Below are positions 35,754 to 43,849 of a stretch of 64,000 bases of DNA, piece after piece (position 1 is the first letter of the stretch; every line of letters starts with the position of its first letter). The stretch is from Zhenhengia yiwuensis (GTDB taxonomy: Bacteria; Bacillota; Clostridia; Lachnospirales; Cellulosilyticaceae). The notes below the pieces were generated by a model. That model made no database searches. It was not told the DNA's origin and saw only the letters and a program-made list of their open reading frames with translations. The stretch covers positions 38,101-102,100 of the forward strand of contig NZ_JACRSY010000013.1 of assembly GCF_014384995.1 (NCBI RefSeq). The letters are read 5' to 3'. A program made the translations under genes and the position numbers.

Positions 35754-36653
35754 GTGAACGAACAAGATTTAAGAAAAATGGTAGAGCAACTTGTAGAACA
35801 AATGGTAGGAAAAGAAGGAAATGGTGCAACCATTACTGAAACGATTACCATAAAACCTAATACAACAGCAGGCGGTAGTGATATAGACCGTAATGGATGT
35901 ATTGAAGATATTACAGCTATTGACCTTAAAAAACAATTCCTTGTTAAAAATGCTAAAGATAAAGAAGCTTATCTAGATATGAAGAGCAAAACGCCAGCAA
36001 GACTTGGTATTGGTAAAGCAGGTGCAAGATATCGTACGATTACTATGCTTCGTGTAAGAGCCGACCATGCTGCAGCACAAGATGCTGTTTTCTCTGATGT
36101 ATCAGAGGAATTTGTTAAGAAAAATGATTTTGTATTTGTCAAAACACTTTGTAAGGATAAAGATGAATATTTAACAAGACCAGACTTAGGGAGAAGATTT
36201 GCACAACCTGAACTTGAAATTATCAAAAAAACATGTGGTCATAATCCAAAAGTGCTCATTATTGTAGGAGATGGTCTTTCTTCATCTGCTATTGAAGCAA
36301 ACGTAGAAGATATGATTCCAGCTATTAAACAAGGTTTAAGTGCTTATGGCATTACAGTACCACCAATTCTTTTCATTAAATATGCACGTGTTGGTGCAAT
36401 GGATGCAGTAGGTGAAGTAACAGATGCAGATGTAATCTGTATGCTCGTTGGTGAAAGACCAGGTCTTGTAACTGCTGAGTCTATGTCAGCTTATATTGCT
36501 TATAAACCAAAACATGGTCTTGAAGAAGCAAAACGTACTGTTATTTCTAATATTCATAAAGGTGGGACAACACCTGTAGAAGCAGGTGCTCATACTGCAG
36601 AACTTATTAAAAAAATGCTCGATAAGAAAGCATCAGGTATTGATCTAAAATAA
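35754..36653 (+). CDS. eutC: Ethanolamine ammonia-lyase small subunit EutC
   Basis: A 299-residue protein starting at GTG behind AAGGAGGCAG. The conserved core begins near residue 62 (TPARLGIGKAGARYRTITML) and includes LIIVGDGLSSSAIEANV and VGERPGLVTAESMSAYI, which contact cobalamin and EutB. The N-terminal DLRKMVEQLVEQMVG is an amphipathic helix of the type used for encapsulation in the microcompartment, followed by a flexible linker. Confidence 0.95.
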   Translation: MNEQDLRKMVEQLVEQMVGKEGNGATITETITIKPNTTAGGSDIDRNGCIEDITAIDLKKQFLVKNAKDKEAYLDMKSKTPARLGIGKAGARYRTITMLRVRADHAAAQDAVFSDVSEEFVKKNDFVFVKTLCKDKDEYLTRPDLGRRFAQPELEIIKKTCGHNPKVLIIVGDGLSSSAIEANVEDMIPAIKQGLSAYGITVPPILFIKYARVGAMDAVGEVTDADVICMLVGERPGLVTAESMSAYIAYKPKHGLEEAKRTVISNIHKGGTTPVEAGAHTAELIKKMLDKKASGIDLK

Positions 36654-36668
36654 AAGGAGGCAAAGGAC

Positions 36669-37322
36669 GTGAAAAATGATAAACTTCGTCCCAATGTTCT
36701 TGGTGTACGTGTTATTTCTAATGTAAGCCCTGATCTTGCAAAAAAATTAGAGTTAGGACCTCGCCATAAAAGTTTAGGTATTATTACTGCAGATATGGAT
36801 GATGTGACCTATACTGCACTTGATGAAGCAACAAAAGATGCAGATGTAGATGTTGTGTATGCAAGATCTATGTATGCAGGTGCTGCTAATGCATCTACAA
36901 AGCTTGCAGGTGAAGTTATTGGGATTATTGGTGGTCCAAGTCCAGCAGAAGTAAGAAGTGGCCTTAAAGCAGCTCTTACTTTTATGGAAAGTGGTGCACA
37001 CTTTGTAAGTGCAAATGAAGATGACTCTATTGTCTACTATGCACATACTGTATCTCGTACAGGCTCTTATCTTTCTAAGACAGCAGGAATAGAAGAAGGA
37101 AGACCACTGGCTTATCTTATTGCACCACCTCTTGAAGCGATGTATGCCTTAGACGCTGCACTTAAAGTTGCTGATGTTACACTTGTAGAATTCTTTGGAC
37201 CTCCTTCTGAAACGAACTTTGGTGGCGGTCTTTTAACAGGTTCACAATCTGCATGTAATGCCGCATGTTCTGCCTTTGCCGAAGCTGTAAAAGCTGTTGC
37301 AGATAACCCACAGGAATACTAA
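36669..37322 (+). CDS. eutL: EutL trimeric microcompartment shell protein
   Basis: A 217-residue tandem-BMC protein matching EutL through its whole length (VLGVRVISNVSPDLAKKLEL, ADMDDVTYTALDEATK, FFGPPSETNFGGGLLTGSQS). Trimers form large gated pores for substrate passage. It starts at GTG after AAAAGGAGGCAAAGGAC. Confidence 0.95.
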   Translation: MKNDKLRPNVLGVRVISNVSPDLAKKLELGPRHKSLGIITADMDDVTYTALDEATKDADVDVVYARSMYAGAANASTKLAGEVIGIIGGPSPAEVRSGLKAALTFMESGAHFVSANEDDSIVYYAHTVSRTGSYLSKTAGIEEGRPLAYLIAPPLEAMYALDAALKVADVTLVEFFGPPSETNFGGGLLTGSQSACNAACSAFAEAVKAVADNPQEY

Positions 37323-37328
37323 TAGCTT

Positions 37329-37976
37329 ATGATGATAAATGCATTAGGGCTTATTGAAGTAATCGGGTATCCTACCGTTATAGAAGCCGCAGATGCAGCG
37401 CTTAAGGCAGCCAATGTACAGTTAGGTGGCATTGTAAAAGTTGATGGCGGCATTATGACTGCACAAATTTTAGGTGATGTAGGCGCTGTAAAAGCAGCAG
37501 TAGAGGCTGGTGGTATGGCAGCATCTAAAGTCGGAACAGTAAGAGCAACTCATGTGATTCCTCGAGTGGATGAATCACTGTTTGGTACAGTCATTAAACT
37601 AAGAGGCAAGGGTACGGAGGAAAAGGTGCCAAAGCCAGCTTCTACTAGCATACCAGTGCCTATCAAGGAAGAAACAAACCTTGATAGACCTGTGGCTGAG
37701 GAAGAAGTAGAAGGTATAGATGAATTACAGGGTTTAGAAGGGACTGCTCCTGTAGAAGCAGTAGAAGATGAATGGATTAATCCTAAGGATGATACGACTA
37801 CCCTTATACCACCTGTAGATGGTGCAAAAGCTACGGAAAAAGAGTGGCAAAATATGAGTAATAAGGAACTTAGAGAGCTTATTACTTCACTTGGCATTAA
37901 AGTGGCAGAGAAAAAATTAAAATCAGCGAAGAAAGAGGACCTTATAGGAATAGTAAAAGATTTTTATAAGGAGTAA
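37329..37976 (+). CDS. BMC shell protein with C-terminal SAP/Rho_N-like domain (EutK-like)
   Basis: A 215-residue protein. Residues 4-88 are a canonical hexamer BMC domain (ALGLIEVIGYPTVIEAADAA, VGTVRATHVIPR). A Pro/Glu-rich linker of about 80 residues follows, and the last 40 (MSNKELRELITSLGIKVAEK, KLKSAKKEDLIGIVKDF) resemble the helix-loop-helix of SAP or Rho N-terminal domains. E. coli EutK also joins a BMC domain to a small C-terminal helical domain thought to bind nucleic acid, but the tail here is of a different type. The first ATG is close behind eutL with only a weak site, suggesting coupling. Confidence 0.85.
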   Translation: MMINALGLIEVIGYPTVIEAADAALKAANVQLGGIVKVDGGIMTAQILGDVGAVKAAVEAGGMAASKVGTVRATHVIPRVDESLFGTVIKLRGKGTEEKVPKPASTSIPVPIKEETNLDRPVAEEEVEGIDELQGLEGTAPVEAVEDEWINPKDDTTTLIPPVDGAKATEKEWQNMSNKELRELITSLGIKVAEKKLKSAKKEDLIGIVKDFYKE

Positions 37977-37991
37977 GAGAGGAGAAGCTTA

Positions 37992-39452
37992 ATGGAATTA
38001 CTTGATAAAGATTTAGTCTCTATTCAAGAGGTTAGAGGACTCTTAAAAAAGGCCTATGAGGCTCAAAAAATTCTTGCAACCTTCAGCCAAGAACAAATTG
38101 ACCGCATTGTAAAAGCCATTGCAGATGCAGGTTATGCCAATGCTGTAAAATTAGCGAAAATGGCTAATGAAGAAACAGGGTTTGGTATTTGGCAAGACAA
38201 AGTTATTAAAAATGTTTTTGGATCTAAGGTTGTTTATGAAGCGATTAAAGATGAAAAAACAATAGGTATTATTTCTGAAGACTCAGCTCATAAAACGATG
38301 GATATAGCAGTACCAATGGGGGTTGTCGCAGCAGTTATTCCTTCAACTAACCCTACTTCAACTGTTATTTATAAAGCTATGATTTCTCTTAAAGCTGGTA
38401 ACAGTATTGTGATTTCACCTCATCCAGGAGCTAAAAATGCTATTGTAGAGACAGCACGTATTATTACAGAGGCAGCAGAAGCGGCAGGATGTCCTAAAGG
38501 TGCTATTGGTGTTATTACTGTACCTACAATGCAGGCAACTCAAGAACTCATGAAGAGCAACTATACTTCAATTATTCTAGCAACAGGTGGACCTGCCATG
38601 GTTAAATCTGCTTACTCATCAGGTAACCCTGCTATTGGTGTAGGTGCAGGTAATGGACCAGCTTTTATTGATAAGAGTGCAGATGTGAAAATGGCTGTTA
38701 AACGTATTTTTGATTCTAAAACATTTGATAATGGTACAATTTGTGCATCTGAACAATCTATTATCGTTGAAAAATGTATGGAAGAAAAAGTCGTTGCAGA
38801 GCTTAAAGCACAAGGTGGTTATTTACTTGATCAAGATCAAAGTGATAAACTTGCTAAATTCATTTTAAGAGCAAATGGTAGTATGAACCCTGCTATTGTT
38901 GGTAAGAGTGTTGAGCATATTGCAAAACTTGCAGGTATTCGTGTACCATCTGATGCACGTGTTCTCATTGCAAAAGAAAGCAAAGTAGGTCATGATGCAC
39001 CTTATTCAAGAGAAAAACTTGCACCAATTCTTGCTCTTTTTGTAGAAGAAAATATAGATGCAGTTTTAGAAAAAAGTATAGAAATTCTTAAATTTGAAGG
39101 TATGGGACATACATTTAGTATGCATGCAAATGACACAGAACTTGTTAAACGTTTTGGTCTAAGAATACCAGCTTCTCGTATTCTTATTAATACACCTGGA
39201 GCCCTTGGCGGTGTAGGTGCAACAACAGGTCTTTTCCCAGCCCTAACACTTGGATGTGGTGCTGTAGGTGGAAGTTCAACTTCAAACAATATCGGTCCTA
39301 TGGATCTTATTAATATTAAACGTGTAGCTTATGGAACAAAAGAACTTGAGGAACTTAGAGTAGGTGTGCCAGGTCAAGAGGGTAATTGTTGTGAACCTTC
39401 TAGCTATATGATTGATGAAATTGTTAAAAAGATTATGAAAGAATTAATATAA
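37992..39452 (+). CDS. eutE: Acetaldehyde dehydrogenase, CoA-acylating, EutE
   Basis: A 486-residue aldehyde dehydrogenase. Catalytic Cys251 lies in NGTICASEQS and the nucleotide region in AAVIPSTNPTSTVIYK. Converts acetaldehyde, NAD+ and CoA to acetyl-CoA. The first 20 residues (LVSIQEVRGLLKKAYEAQK) form a helix of the encapsulation type seen in EutE/PduP. GAGGAG precedes ATG. Confidence 0.95.
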   Translation: MELLDKDLVSIQEVRGLLKKAYEAQKILATFSQEQIDRIVKAIADAGYANAVKLAKMANEETGFGIWQDKVIKNVFGSKVVYEAIKDEKTIGIISEDSAHKTMDIAVPMGVVAAVIPSTNPTSTVIYKAMISLKAGNSIVISPHPGAKNAIVETARIITEAAEAAGCPKGAIGVITVPTMQATQELMKSNYTSIILATGGPAMVKSAYSSGNPAIGVGAGNGPAFIDKSADVKMAVKRIFDSKTFDNGTICASEQSIIVEKCMEEKVVAELKAQGGYLLDQDQSDKLAKFILRANGSMNPAIVGKSVEHIAKLAGIRVPSDARVLIAKESKVGHDAPYSREKLAPILALFVEENIDAVLEKSIEILKFEGMGHTFSMHANDTELVKRFGLRIPASRILINTPGALGGVGATTGLFPALTLGCGAVGGSSTSNNIGPMDLINIKRVAYGTKELEELRVGVPGQEGNCCEPSSYMIDEIVKKIMKELI

Positions 39453-39514
39453 AAGGTTTAAAAGTAGAATACTAACTAGGTATTACTATTTCTTTATTTA
39501 AGGAGGAAAACAAA
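39453..39514 (+). promoter_or_regulatory. Spacer before eutM with a small hairpin
   Basis: The gap contains AATAC/GTATT arms and a T-rich stretch, then a very strong site TAAGGAGGAAAAC. Such spacing may allow separate processing or boosted translation of the abundant shell protein; this is inference. Confidence 0.25.
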
Positions 39515-39802
39515 ATGGCAAATACAAATGCATTAGGAATGATTGAAACAAAAGGATTAGTAGGTGCAATTGAAGCTGCTGATGCTATGGTCAAAGCAGC
39601 TAACGTAACACTTGTAGGTAAAGAACAAGTTGGTGGCGGTCTTGTTACTGTTATGGTAAGAGGAGACGTAGGCGCTGTTAAAGCTGCTACAGATGCAGGT
39701 GCTGCTGCTGCTGAAAGAGTAGGAGAACTTATTTCTGTACATGTTATTCCAAGACCACATACTGAAGTAGATGTTATTTTACCTCATGGCGCACAAGCTT
39801 AA
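39515..39802 (+). CDS. eutM: EutM major hexameric microcompartment shell protein
   Basis: A 95-residue single BMC-domain protein (NALGMIETKGLVGAIEAADA, GDVGAVKAATDAGAAAAERVG, HVIPRPHTEVD) that matches EutM/PduA closely. Hexamers tile the shell facets, with small pores for ethanolamine. The near-consensus AAGGAGG site suggests high expression. Confidence 0.95.
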   Translation: MANTNALGMIETKGLVGAIEAADAMVKAANVTLVGKEQVGGGLVTVMVRGDVGAVKAATDAGAAAAERVGELISVHVIPRPHTEVDVILPHGAQA

Positions 39803-39813
39803 ATCAAGGTAGC

Positions 39814-39849
39814 TTTATAAAGTGCATCTTTAAAGATGCACTTTATAAA
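39814..39849 (+). repeat. Perfect 36-bp palindrome between eutM and eutT
   Basis: TTTATAAAGTGCATCTTT is followed immediately by its exact reverse complement, giving an eighteen-base hairpin in the mRNA. There is no T-run after it, so it is more likely a 3'-end stabiliser/processing site or partial attenuator than a full terminator. Confidence 0.65.
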
Positions 39850-39877
39850 AATTAACATCAGGTGTGGTGGTGAAAAA

Positions 39878-40624
39878 ATGTCGGTTTTAACAGAAGATGA
39901 TGTAAGAAGAATGATTGCGCATGATGAGTTACATGAAAAGGGTGATTTCTATTTAACCCCGAAACAAATCATCACTCCTTCAGCCAGAGCTTATTTGGCA
40001 GAAAAGAATATTACCATTAAGAACAAAGAGGATTTAGAAAGTGAGGCAGAGCCTATGGACCTTAAAGAAGAAGTTTTATTTGATACTTTATTTGGTGCAA
40101 AGCTTACTGAAAAGCCAGAACATATGACTCACTTAAGAGGAAATCTTCTTGTATTTAAAGATCATCCACGTATTGCTTTTAGAGGGGCTATGGATTCCTT
40201 AGAAGCAGAAATCATTATGGTACAAGTGCTTGCCGAAAAGCAGGGACTTAAAAAACTGGTTAAAGACTTAGAAGAAATTATAAGATTTGTACGTAATCTT
40301 GTAAGATGTGAAGTAAGTGGTGAACCCCTTAATGAATTTAACTTACAGGGTTTAGATGCACCAGCACTTCGTGCACATTCACATCACCCAAGTCAATATT
40401 ATGGTATGCATCATTTCTTACCAACTTATAGACATGGTGAAATGGTAGCAAATCTTAATAAGCTGCGTACTTTAACAAGAGAGTCCGAACTTGTAGCTTA
40501 CAGAGCTTTTAAAGATGAATATGGCCAAGCGACTAGAGAAGACCTAATAAGAGCACTTAATCGTCTATCTTCCCTCTTCTGGATTATGATGTTTAAATAT
40601 TTGACAGATCAATATAAGGAATAG
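39878..40624 (+). CDS. eutT: Cobalamin adenosyltransferase EutT
   Basis: A 248-residue protein with the EutT/PduO-fold core (HLRGNLLVFKDHPRIAFRG, LDSLEAEIIMVQ-type helix, HHPSQYYGMHHFLPTY). It makes adenosylcobalamin for EutBC. The H-x-CCxxC metal motif of enterobacterial EutT is absent, as in other Firmicutes. The ATG at 39878 follows GGTGGTG; an in-frame ATG at 39836 lies inside the palindrome and has no site. Residues 20-36 (YLTPKQIITPSARAYLA) carry the short ITPxA motif. Confidence 0.9.
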   Translation: MSVLTEDDVRRMIAHDELHEKGDFYLTPKQIITPSARAYLAEKNITIKNKEDLESEAEPMDLKEEVLFDTLFGAKLTEKPEHMTHLRGNLLVFKDHPRIAFRGAMDSLEAEIIMVQVLAEKQGLKKLVKDLEEIIRFVRNLVRCEVSGEPLNEFNLQGLDAPALRAHSHHPSQYYGMHHFLPTYRHGEMVANLNKLRTLTRESELVAYRAFKDEYGQATREDLIRALNRLSSLFWIMMFKYLTDQYKE

Positions 40625-40643
40625 ATGGGAGAAAGGAGAGCAT

Positions 40644-41267
40644 ATGACACAGATTATACAACGTATTGCAAATGAAATTGTAAATGAGCTTAAAGAAAAG
40701 CTCTTTATCCCTGTAGAAGCATCTGGAAGGCATATTCATTTAAGCCGAGCTGATGCAGATAGTTTATTTGGAGAAGGCTATCAGTTTACCAAAGTAAAAG
40801 ACCTCTCTCAACCAGGACAGTATGCCTGTAAAGAACGTGTAACTGTAACAGGTCCTAAAGGCTCTATTCACAATGTTATTGTTTTAGGTCCAGAACGTAA
40901 ACAAAGTCAAATGGAAGTTTCACTAACAGATGCACTTGCATTAGGGATTAAAGCACCTGTAAGACAAAGTGGTGATACTAAAGGGAGTCCAGGTATAACA
41001 GTTACCAATGGCAGTCGTAGTGTAACCCTTGCAGAAGGTATTATTGTTGCTAAACGTCATATTCATATGACCCCTGAAGATGCACAGAAATTTAATGTCA
41101 AAGATGGTGAGATTGTTAAAGTTAAAGTTTCTGGGTCACGCCCTGTCATATTTGAAGATACGGTTGTAAGGGTAAGTAAAGATTTTAGAACGTATATGCA
41201 TATTGACTATGATGAAGCCAATGCTTGCGGATATAATAAAGATAGCTGGGGTATTATTGTTAAATGA
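40644..41267 (+). CDS. pduL: Phosphate acyltransferase PduL (EutD role)
   Basis: A 207-residue PduL-type phosphotransacylase with its two repeated barrels, each with a zinc-binding histidine motif: GRHIHLSRADA and KRHIHMTPEDA. It converts acetyl-CoA to acetyl phosphate and returns CoA to EutE. Residues 3-18 (QIIQRIANEIVNELKEKL) are an amphipathic encapsulation-type helix. Its stop overlaps the next start (ATGA). Confidence 0.93.
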   Translation: MTQIIQRIANEIVNELKEKLFIPVEASGRHIHLSRADADSLFGEGYQFTKVKDLSQPGQYACKERVTVTGPKGSIHNVIVLGPERKQSQMEVSLTDALALGIKAPVRQSGDTKGSPGITVTNGSRSVTLAEGIIVAKRHIHMTPEDAQKFNVKDGEIVKVKVSGSRPVIFEDTVVRVSKDFRTYMHIDYDEANACGYNKDSWGIIVK

Positions 41268-41887
41268 TGGAGCAACAAGTAATTGATGCTATTGTAAATG
41301 AAATTTATAACCGTCTTAAACAATGTGACCATGCATCGTATCTCTTACTTATAGGTGCAATAGGCGTAGAAGATGAGAAAATGCTAAAAGGAAGTTATCA
41401 ACTTACACGCAACACTTTAGAAAATCTAGATCATACTACCATTTTAATAAGTGAACTTTCTGAAGAACAGCTTGCACATCTTGCATTAGGATGTAGCTAT
41501 ACGGATGAAGAAAGATGTATTTTAAAAGCTTTATTAGAAGGTAGAACTGTATATCTTCTTGAAAGTGGCATAACTTATAGAAAGTATAAAAAAACAGCTC
41601 ATAAACCTCTTTATACACTTTACCAAGACTATGAAAGTAAGCTTATACAATATGGTATACGTATAATTAGTCATATAGGTGAACTTTTTACGAGTCAAAA
41701 AGAAGAGCCTATCTTAACACACTCAAAAGAGGTAGACTTAAAGCACAAAAAACTTTTACTTGAAACAGACCTTATGCATACACATCTAGAAACCTTTACA
41801 GTCATTGAGATAAGTAAGAAATGTATTGTAACGCCTCTAGCAGAAGATTATATAAGGTCTCATAAGCTAAAGATAAAAAGAGTGTAG
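41264..41887 (+). CDS. Ethanolamine-operon protein of unknown function (TIGR02536-like)
   Basis: A 207-residue protein that I recognise only as the eut-specific family found in Firmicute operons. Its start VIDAIVNEIYNRLKQ is an amphipathic helix like those of PduL and EutQ, so it is probably a lumen protein. A flavoprotein-like segment (YLLLIGAIGVEDEKMLKG) follows, then LLEGRTVYLLESGITYRKYK, and the end ISKKCIVTPLAEDYIRSHKL repeats the ITPxA motif of EutT. The ATG overlaps the PduL stop. Confidence 0.75.
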   Translation: MMEQQVIDAIVNEIYNRLKQCDHASYLLLIGAIGVEDEKMLKGSYQLTRNTLENLDHTTILISELSEEQLAHLALGCSYTDEERCILKALLEGRTVYLLESGITYRKYKKTAHKPLYTLYQDYESKLIQYGIRIISHIGELFTSQKEEPILTHSKEVDLKHKKLLLETDLMHTHLETFTVIEISKKCIVTPLAEDYIRSHKLKIKRV

Positions 41888-41900
41888 TGGAGGCGAGAAA

Positions 41901-42176
41901 TTGGAAATTGCAAGAGTAATCGGGAATGTATGGGCCACTAAAAAAGACCAAAAGCTTAATGGTCTTAAATTATTAGTGCTTAAGGTACTTGTAGATAAGG
42001 AAAGAGAAAAGGAAGGTCTTATTGTAGCATCGGATATAGTAGGAGCAGGTGTTGGAGATTTAGTACTGATCAGTAAAGGTGGTAGCGCAAGACGAGCTGT
42101 TGGCAATATAGATGCCCCTATTGATGCAGCAGTTATAGGTATTGTAGATTCAATAGAGGTGTTTGAAGATGAATAA
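41901..42176 (+). CDS. eutN: EutN pentameric shell vertex protein
   Basis: A 91-residue EutN/CcmL protein (ARVIGNVWATKKDQKLNGLKLLV, ASDIVGAGVGDLVLISKGGSARR), which forms pentamers that cap the shell vertices. It starts at TTG after GTGGAGGCG. Its stop overlaps the next start. Confidence 0.93.
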   Translation: MEIARVIGNVWATKKDQKLNGLKLLVLKVLVDKEREKEGLIVASDIVGAGVGDLVLISKGGSARRAVGNIDAPIDAAVIGIVDSIEVFEDE

Positions 42177-42714
42177 AAGTATAGGTGCTCTAGAATTTAG
42201 AAGTATTAGTAAAGGAATAGAAGTATCTAATGAAATTGTGAAAAAAGCTAATGTAGAAATTATCTATTTTAAAACGATTTGTCCTGGTAAGTTTTTAGTT
42301 ATTGTAACAGGGGATGAAGGAGAAGTGAATGAAGCAATAGACTATGGCGTTATGATTGCAGAAAACACTTTAGTAGATAGTTTCAAAGTACATGCAGTGA
42401 GCACACCTATTATAGCAGCTTTTAAGAATAAGTATGATTCCAAAGAGATTGCAGATGCTGTAGGCATTATGGAAACAACCAAGGTGTGCGCAGGTATTAA
42501 GGCGTTAGATGCTGCCCTCAAATCAAGTGATATAAAGCTTATTAAAATGCATCTTGCTTTTGGGATTGGTGGCAAGCTGGTATATATAGTCACAGGAACA
42601 TTAAGTAGTATAGAGTATGGTCTAGCACAAGGCAAAGCACAATTGTCTAAAACAGAAGCAGCCAACATTTCTATTATTCCATCTCCAAGTCCTGAAATGA
42701 CCAAATACCTCTAA
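42169..42714 (+). CDS. pduT: PduT-like tandem-BMC shell protein with iron-sulfur cysteine
   Basis: A 181-residue protein with two BMC domains (about 3-88 and 95-181; IGALEFRSISKGIEVSN and AVGIMETTKVCAGIKALDAAL). Alignment by eye to PduT has no gap up to residue 42 and places Cys38 in TICPGKF at the position that holds the central [4Fe-4S] cluster of the PduT trimer. The start ATGAATAA overlaps the eutN stop; an earlier TTG is possible. In pdu loci the partner is PduS, which is not present in this window. Confidence 0.85.
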   Translation: MNKSIGALEFRSISKGIEVSNEIVKKANVEIIYFKTICPGKFLVIVTGDEGEVNEAIDYGVMIAENTLVDSFKVHAVSTPIIAAFKNKYDSKEIADAVGIMETTKVCAGIKALDAALKSSDIKLIKMHLAFGIGGKLVYIVTGTLSSIEYGLAQGKAQLSKTEAANISIIPSPSPEMTKYL

Positions 42715-42757
42715 TGTACTTACCGATAAAATTTAATAAAAATGGAGTGAAAGCTTT

Positions 42758-43849
42758 ATGAGTATTAATGAAATTATCATCTATATTATGGTATTGTTTG
42801 CAGCACTTGGCGCACTTGACCGTATTATTGGCGACAAATTTGGACTCGGTGAAAAATTTGAAGAAGGTATTATGGCAATTGGTGCCCTTGCTATTTCCAT
42901 GGTTGGGATTATTGCACTTTCACCTGTTATTGCTAATATTTTAAAACCCGTTATCGTACCTTTATTTGGTATTTTAGGGGCTGACCCTGCTATGTTTGCA
43001 GGTTCTATTTTGGCAAATGATATGGGTGGTGCACCTCTTGCACAAGCACTTGCTATTGATCCAGCAGCAGGACTTTTCGGTGGGCTTATTGTAGGAGCTA
43101 TGCTTGGACCAACAATTGTATTTACTATTCCGGTAGCGCTTGGTATTATCGAAGAACAAGATAGAAAATATCTTGCAACAGGTGTACTTGCTGGTGTTAT
43201 TACTATTCCTATTGGTGCTTTTGTAGGTGGACTTGTAGCTGGTTTTCCATTTATGATGGTTATTCGTAACCTTATTCCAATTATTATTTTCGCAGCTTTA
43301 ATTGCAATAGGACTTTGGAAATTTGAAGATGCTATGGTTAAAGGATTTACTTATTTTGGTAAATTTGTAGTAGCTGTTATTACTTTAGGATTAGCTGTAG
43401 GGATTATTGAAAAGCTTACAGGTATCGTGCTTATCCCAGGTATGAATCCTATTTCAGAAGGCTTTGAAATTGTAGCAGATATCGCTATCGTACTTGCAGG
43501 TGCATTTCCTCTTGTTTATGTCATTACAAAAGTATTTAAAACTCCTCTTATGAAACTTGGTAAAGTTATGGGTATGAATGATGTAGCAGCTGCAGGTCTT
43601 GTGGCAAGTTTAGCCAATAGTATTCCGATGTTTGGCATGATGAAAGATATGGACAATAGAGGTAAAATCTTAAACGTAGCTTTTGCTGTATCAGCAGCGT
43701 TTGTATTCGGAGACCACTTAGGTTTTACAGCTGGTTTTAATGCAGAGATGATTTTCCCTATGATTATTGGTAAATTAGTAGGTGGTATTTCAGCTATTTT
43801 TGTAGCTATGTTTATTGCGAATAAAACTTTAGGAAAGGAAAATGCTTAG
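42758..43849 (+). CDS. eutH: EutH ethanolamine transporter
   Basis: A 363-residue polytopic membrane protein with about ten helices and family segments LDRIIGDKFGLGEKFEEGIM, FAGSILANDMGGAPLAQAL and SIPMFGMMKDMDNRGKILN. It brings ethanolamine across the membrane. ATG follows a GGAGTG site; its stop abuts the start of eutQ. Confidence 0.95.
   Translation: MSINEIIIYIMVLFAALGALDRIIGDKFGLGEKFEEGIMAIGALAISMVGIIALSPVIANILKPVIVPLFGILGADPAMFAGSILANDMGGAPLAQALAIDPAAGLFGGLIVGAMLGPTIVFTIPVALGIIEEQDRKYLATGVLAGVITIPIGAFVGGLVAGFPFMMVIRNLIPIIIFAALIAIGLWKFEDAMVKGFTYFGKFVVAVITLGLAVGIIEKLTGIVLIPGMNPISEGFEIVADIAIVLAGAFPLVYVITKVFKTPLMKLGKVMGMNDVAAAGLVASLANSIPMFGMMKDMDNRGKILNVAFAVSAAFVFGDHLGFTAGFNAEMIFPMIIGKLVGGISAIFVAMFIANKTLGKENA

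Noticed and set aside
39836..39877. Upstream ATG for eutT
   Set aside because: It lies inside the palindrome without a ribosome site; the ATG at 39878 matches the family start.
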